Under the pieces are notes generated by a model. The model was not told where the DNA came from. It was given only the letters and a program-made list of their open reading frames with translations, and did not search any database. Below are positions 5,402 through 5,630 of a DNA stretch of 5,630 nt, one piece after another. Source of the stretch: Eutrophocola sp965661105. Its GTDB lineage: Bacteria; Pseudomonadota; Gammaproteobacteria; Pseudomonadales; Pseudohongiellaceae. Both the position numbers and the translations under genes were made by a program. How positions within the stretch are numbered: position 1 is the first letter of the stretch; each line of letters begins with the position of its first letter. The stretch covers positions 1 through 5,630 of the forward strand of contig CBFICR010000130.1 in assembly GCA_965661105.1 (NCBI GenBank), in the 5' to 3' direction.

Positions 5402-5630
5402 GTGTAAAACCTCAAAAATGTTGAATTAAATAGGCCAGTGAATCCGTAACCACTACCACCCGATACCACCACATCAATATTAAACACCTTGGTGAATGGG
5501 GTGGACACTCCGTCATCAGCCTGCACTAATACTGAGCGGCTGCTTTCTCCCAGCGCGGCAGGATCGTCACACAGCAGTTGATTGCCTGAGATGCTGAATG
5601 ATGCGTTATCCGTATCGCCAGTGCCTGCTA
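5398..5630 (-). CDS. tail fibre-like protein with cadherin/Ig-like repeat, C-terminal part (gene cut by window edge)
   Basis: The last 76 residues are visible, from 5628 down to the TGA at 5400-5398. They read GTGDTDNASFSISGNQLL, then DDPAALGESSRSVLVQADDG, then FTKVFNIDVVV. This is the pattern of a cadherin-like/Ig-like beta-sandwich repeat: D-N-x-x-F-x-I-x-G-N-x-L, then S-x-x-V-x-V-x-A-x-D, then a final F-x-I-x-V strand. Such repeats are common in phage tail fibres and other surface-exposed virion proteins and bacterial adhesins. A glycine-rich linker (SGGSG) and a short tail YGFTGLFNSTFLRFYT close the protein. The rest lies beyond the window. The ATGA overlap with the 106-aa gene, whose binding site lies in the final codons here, shows the two are expressed together. 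Tail fibre is the preferred reading; tail tube or baseplate protein with an Ig-like appendage is possible. Confidence 0.65.
   Translation of the reverse strand, partial: AGTGDTDNASFSISGNQLLCDDPAALGESSRSVLVQADDGVSTPFTKVFNIDVVVSGGSGYGFTGLFNSTFLRFYT

Overview
This window looks like part of the genome of a tailed double-stranded DNA bacteriophage, or a prophage, probably of a Gram-negative proteobacterium. The evidence is a compact phage-type family B DNA polymerase, a stand-alone VRR-NUC nuclease, a short SNF2-type helicase, a DUF5675 protein, very tight gene packing, and tail-type structural genes on the opposite strand. The host cannot be fixed from the sequence; a gammaproteobacterium is a guess.

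Left part (about 1-950, + strand): a run of small genes. It starts with the last 21 codons of a protein whose C-terminus fits the NADAR family. A stem-loop follows (76-99), then a 65-aa protein (141-338), a 55-aa two-helix membrane protein (420-587) and a 77-aa protein (657-890). Two related hairpin-plus-tail elements (352-382 and 608-643) lie in the gaps ahead of the second and third of these.

Middle part (953-5047, + strand): a four-gene replication/repair operon with overlapping stops and starts. The order is DNA polymerase with proofreading exonuclease, VRR-NUC nuclease, DUF5675 protein and SNF2-like ATPase. Overlaps are GTGA, ATGA and TAATG, so the four are probably translationally coupled. 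Polymerase, nuclease and helicase plausibly act together on phage DNA replication or recombination. The DUF5675 protein in their midst is the odd member.

Right part (5081-5630, - strand): the end of a late/structural operon converging on the replication genes. It holds the C-terminal 76 residues of a protein with a cadherin/Ig-like repeat, most likely a tail fibre or other tail protein, coupled by an ATGA overlap to a 106-aa probable virion protein. A Rho-independent terminator for this strand lies inside the 3' end of the + strand helicase gene. The convergence marks a boundary between replication and structural modules.

No tRNA, rRNA, CRISPR array, insertion sequence or integrase was seen. 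No stretch over 300 bases lacks a gene.
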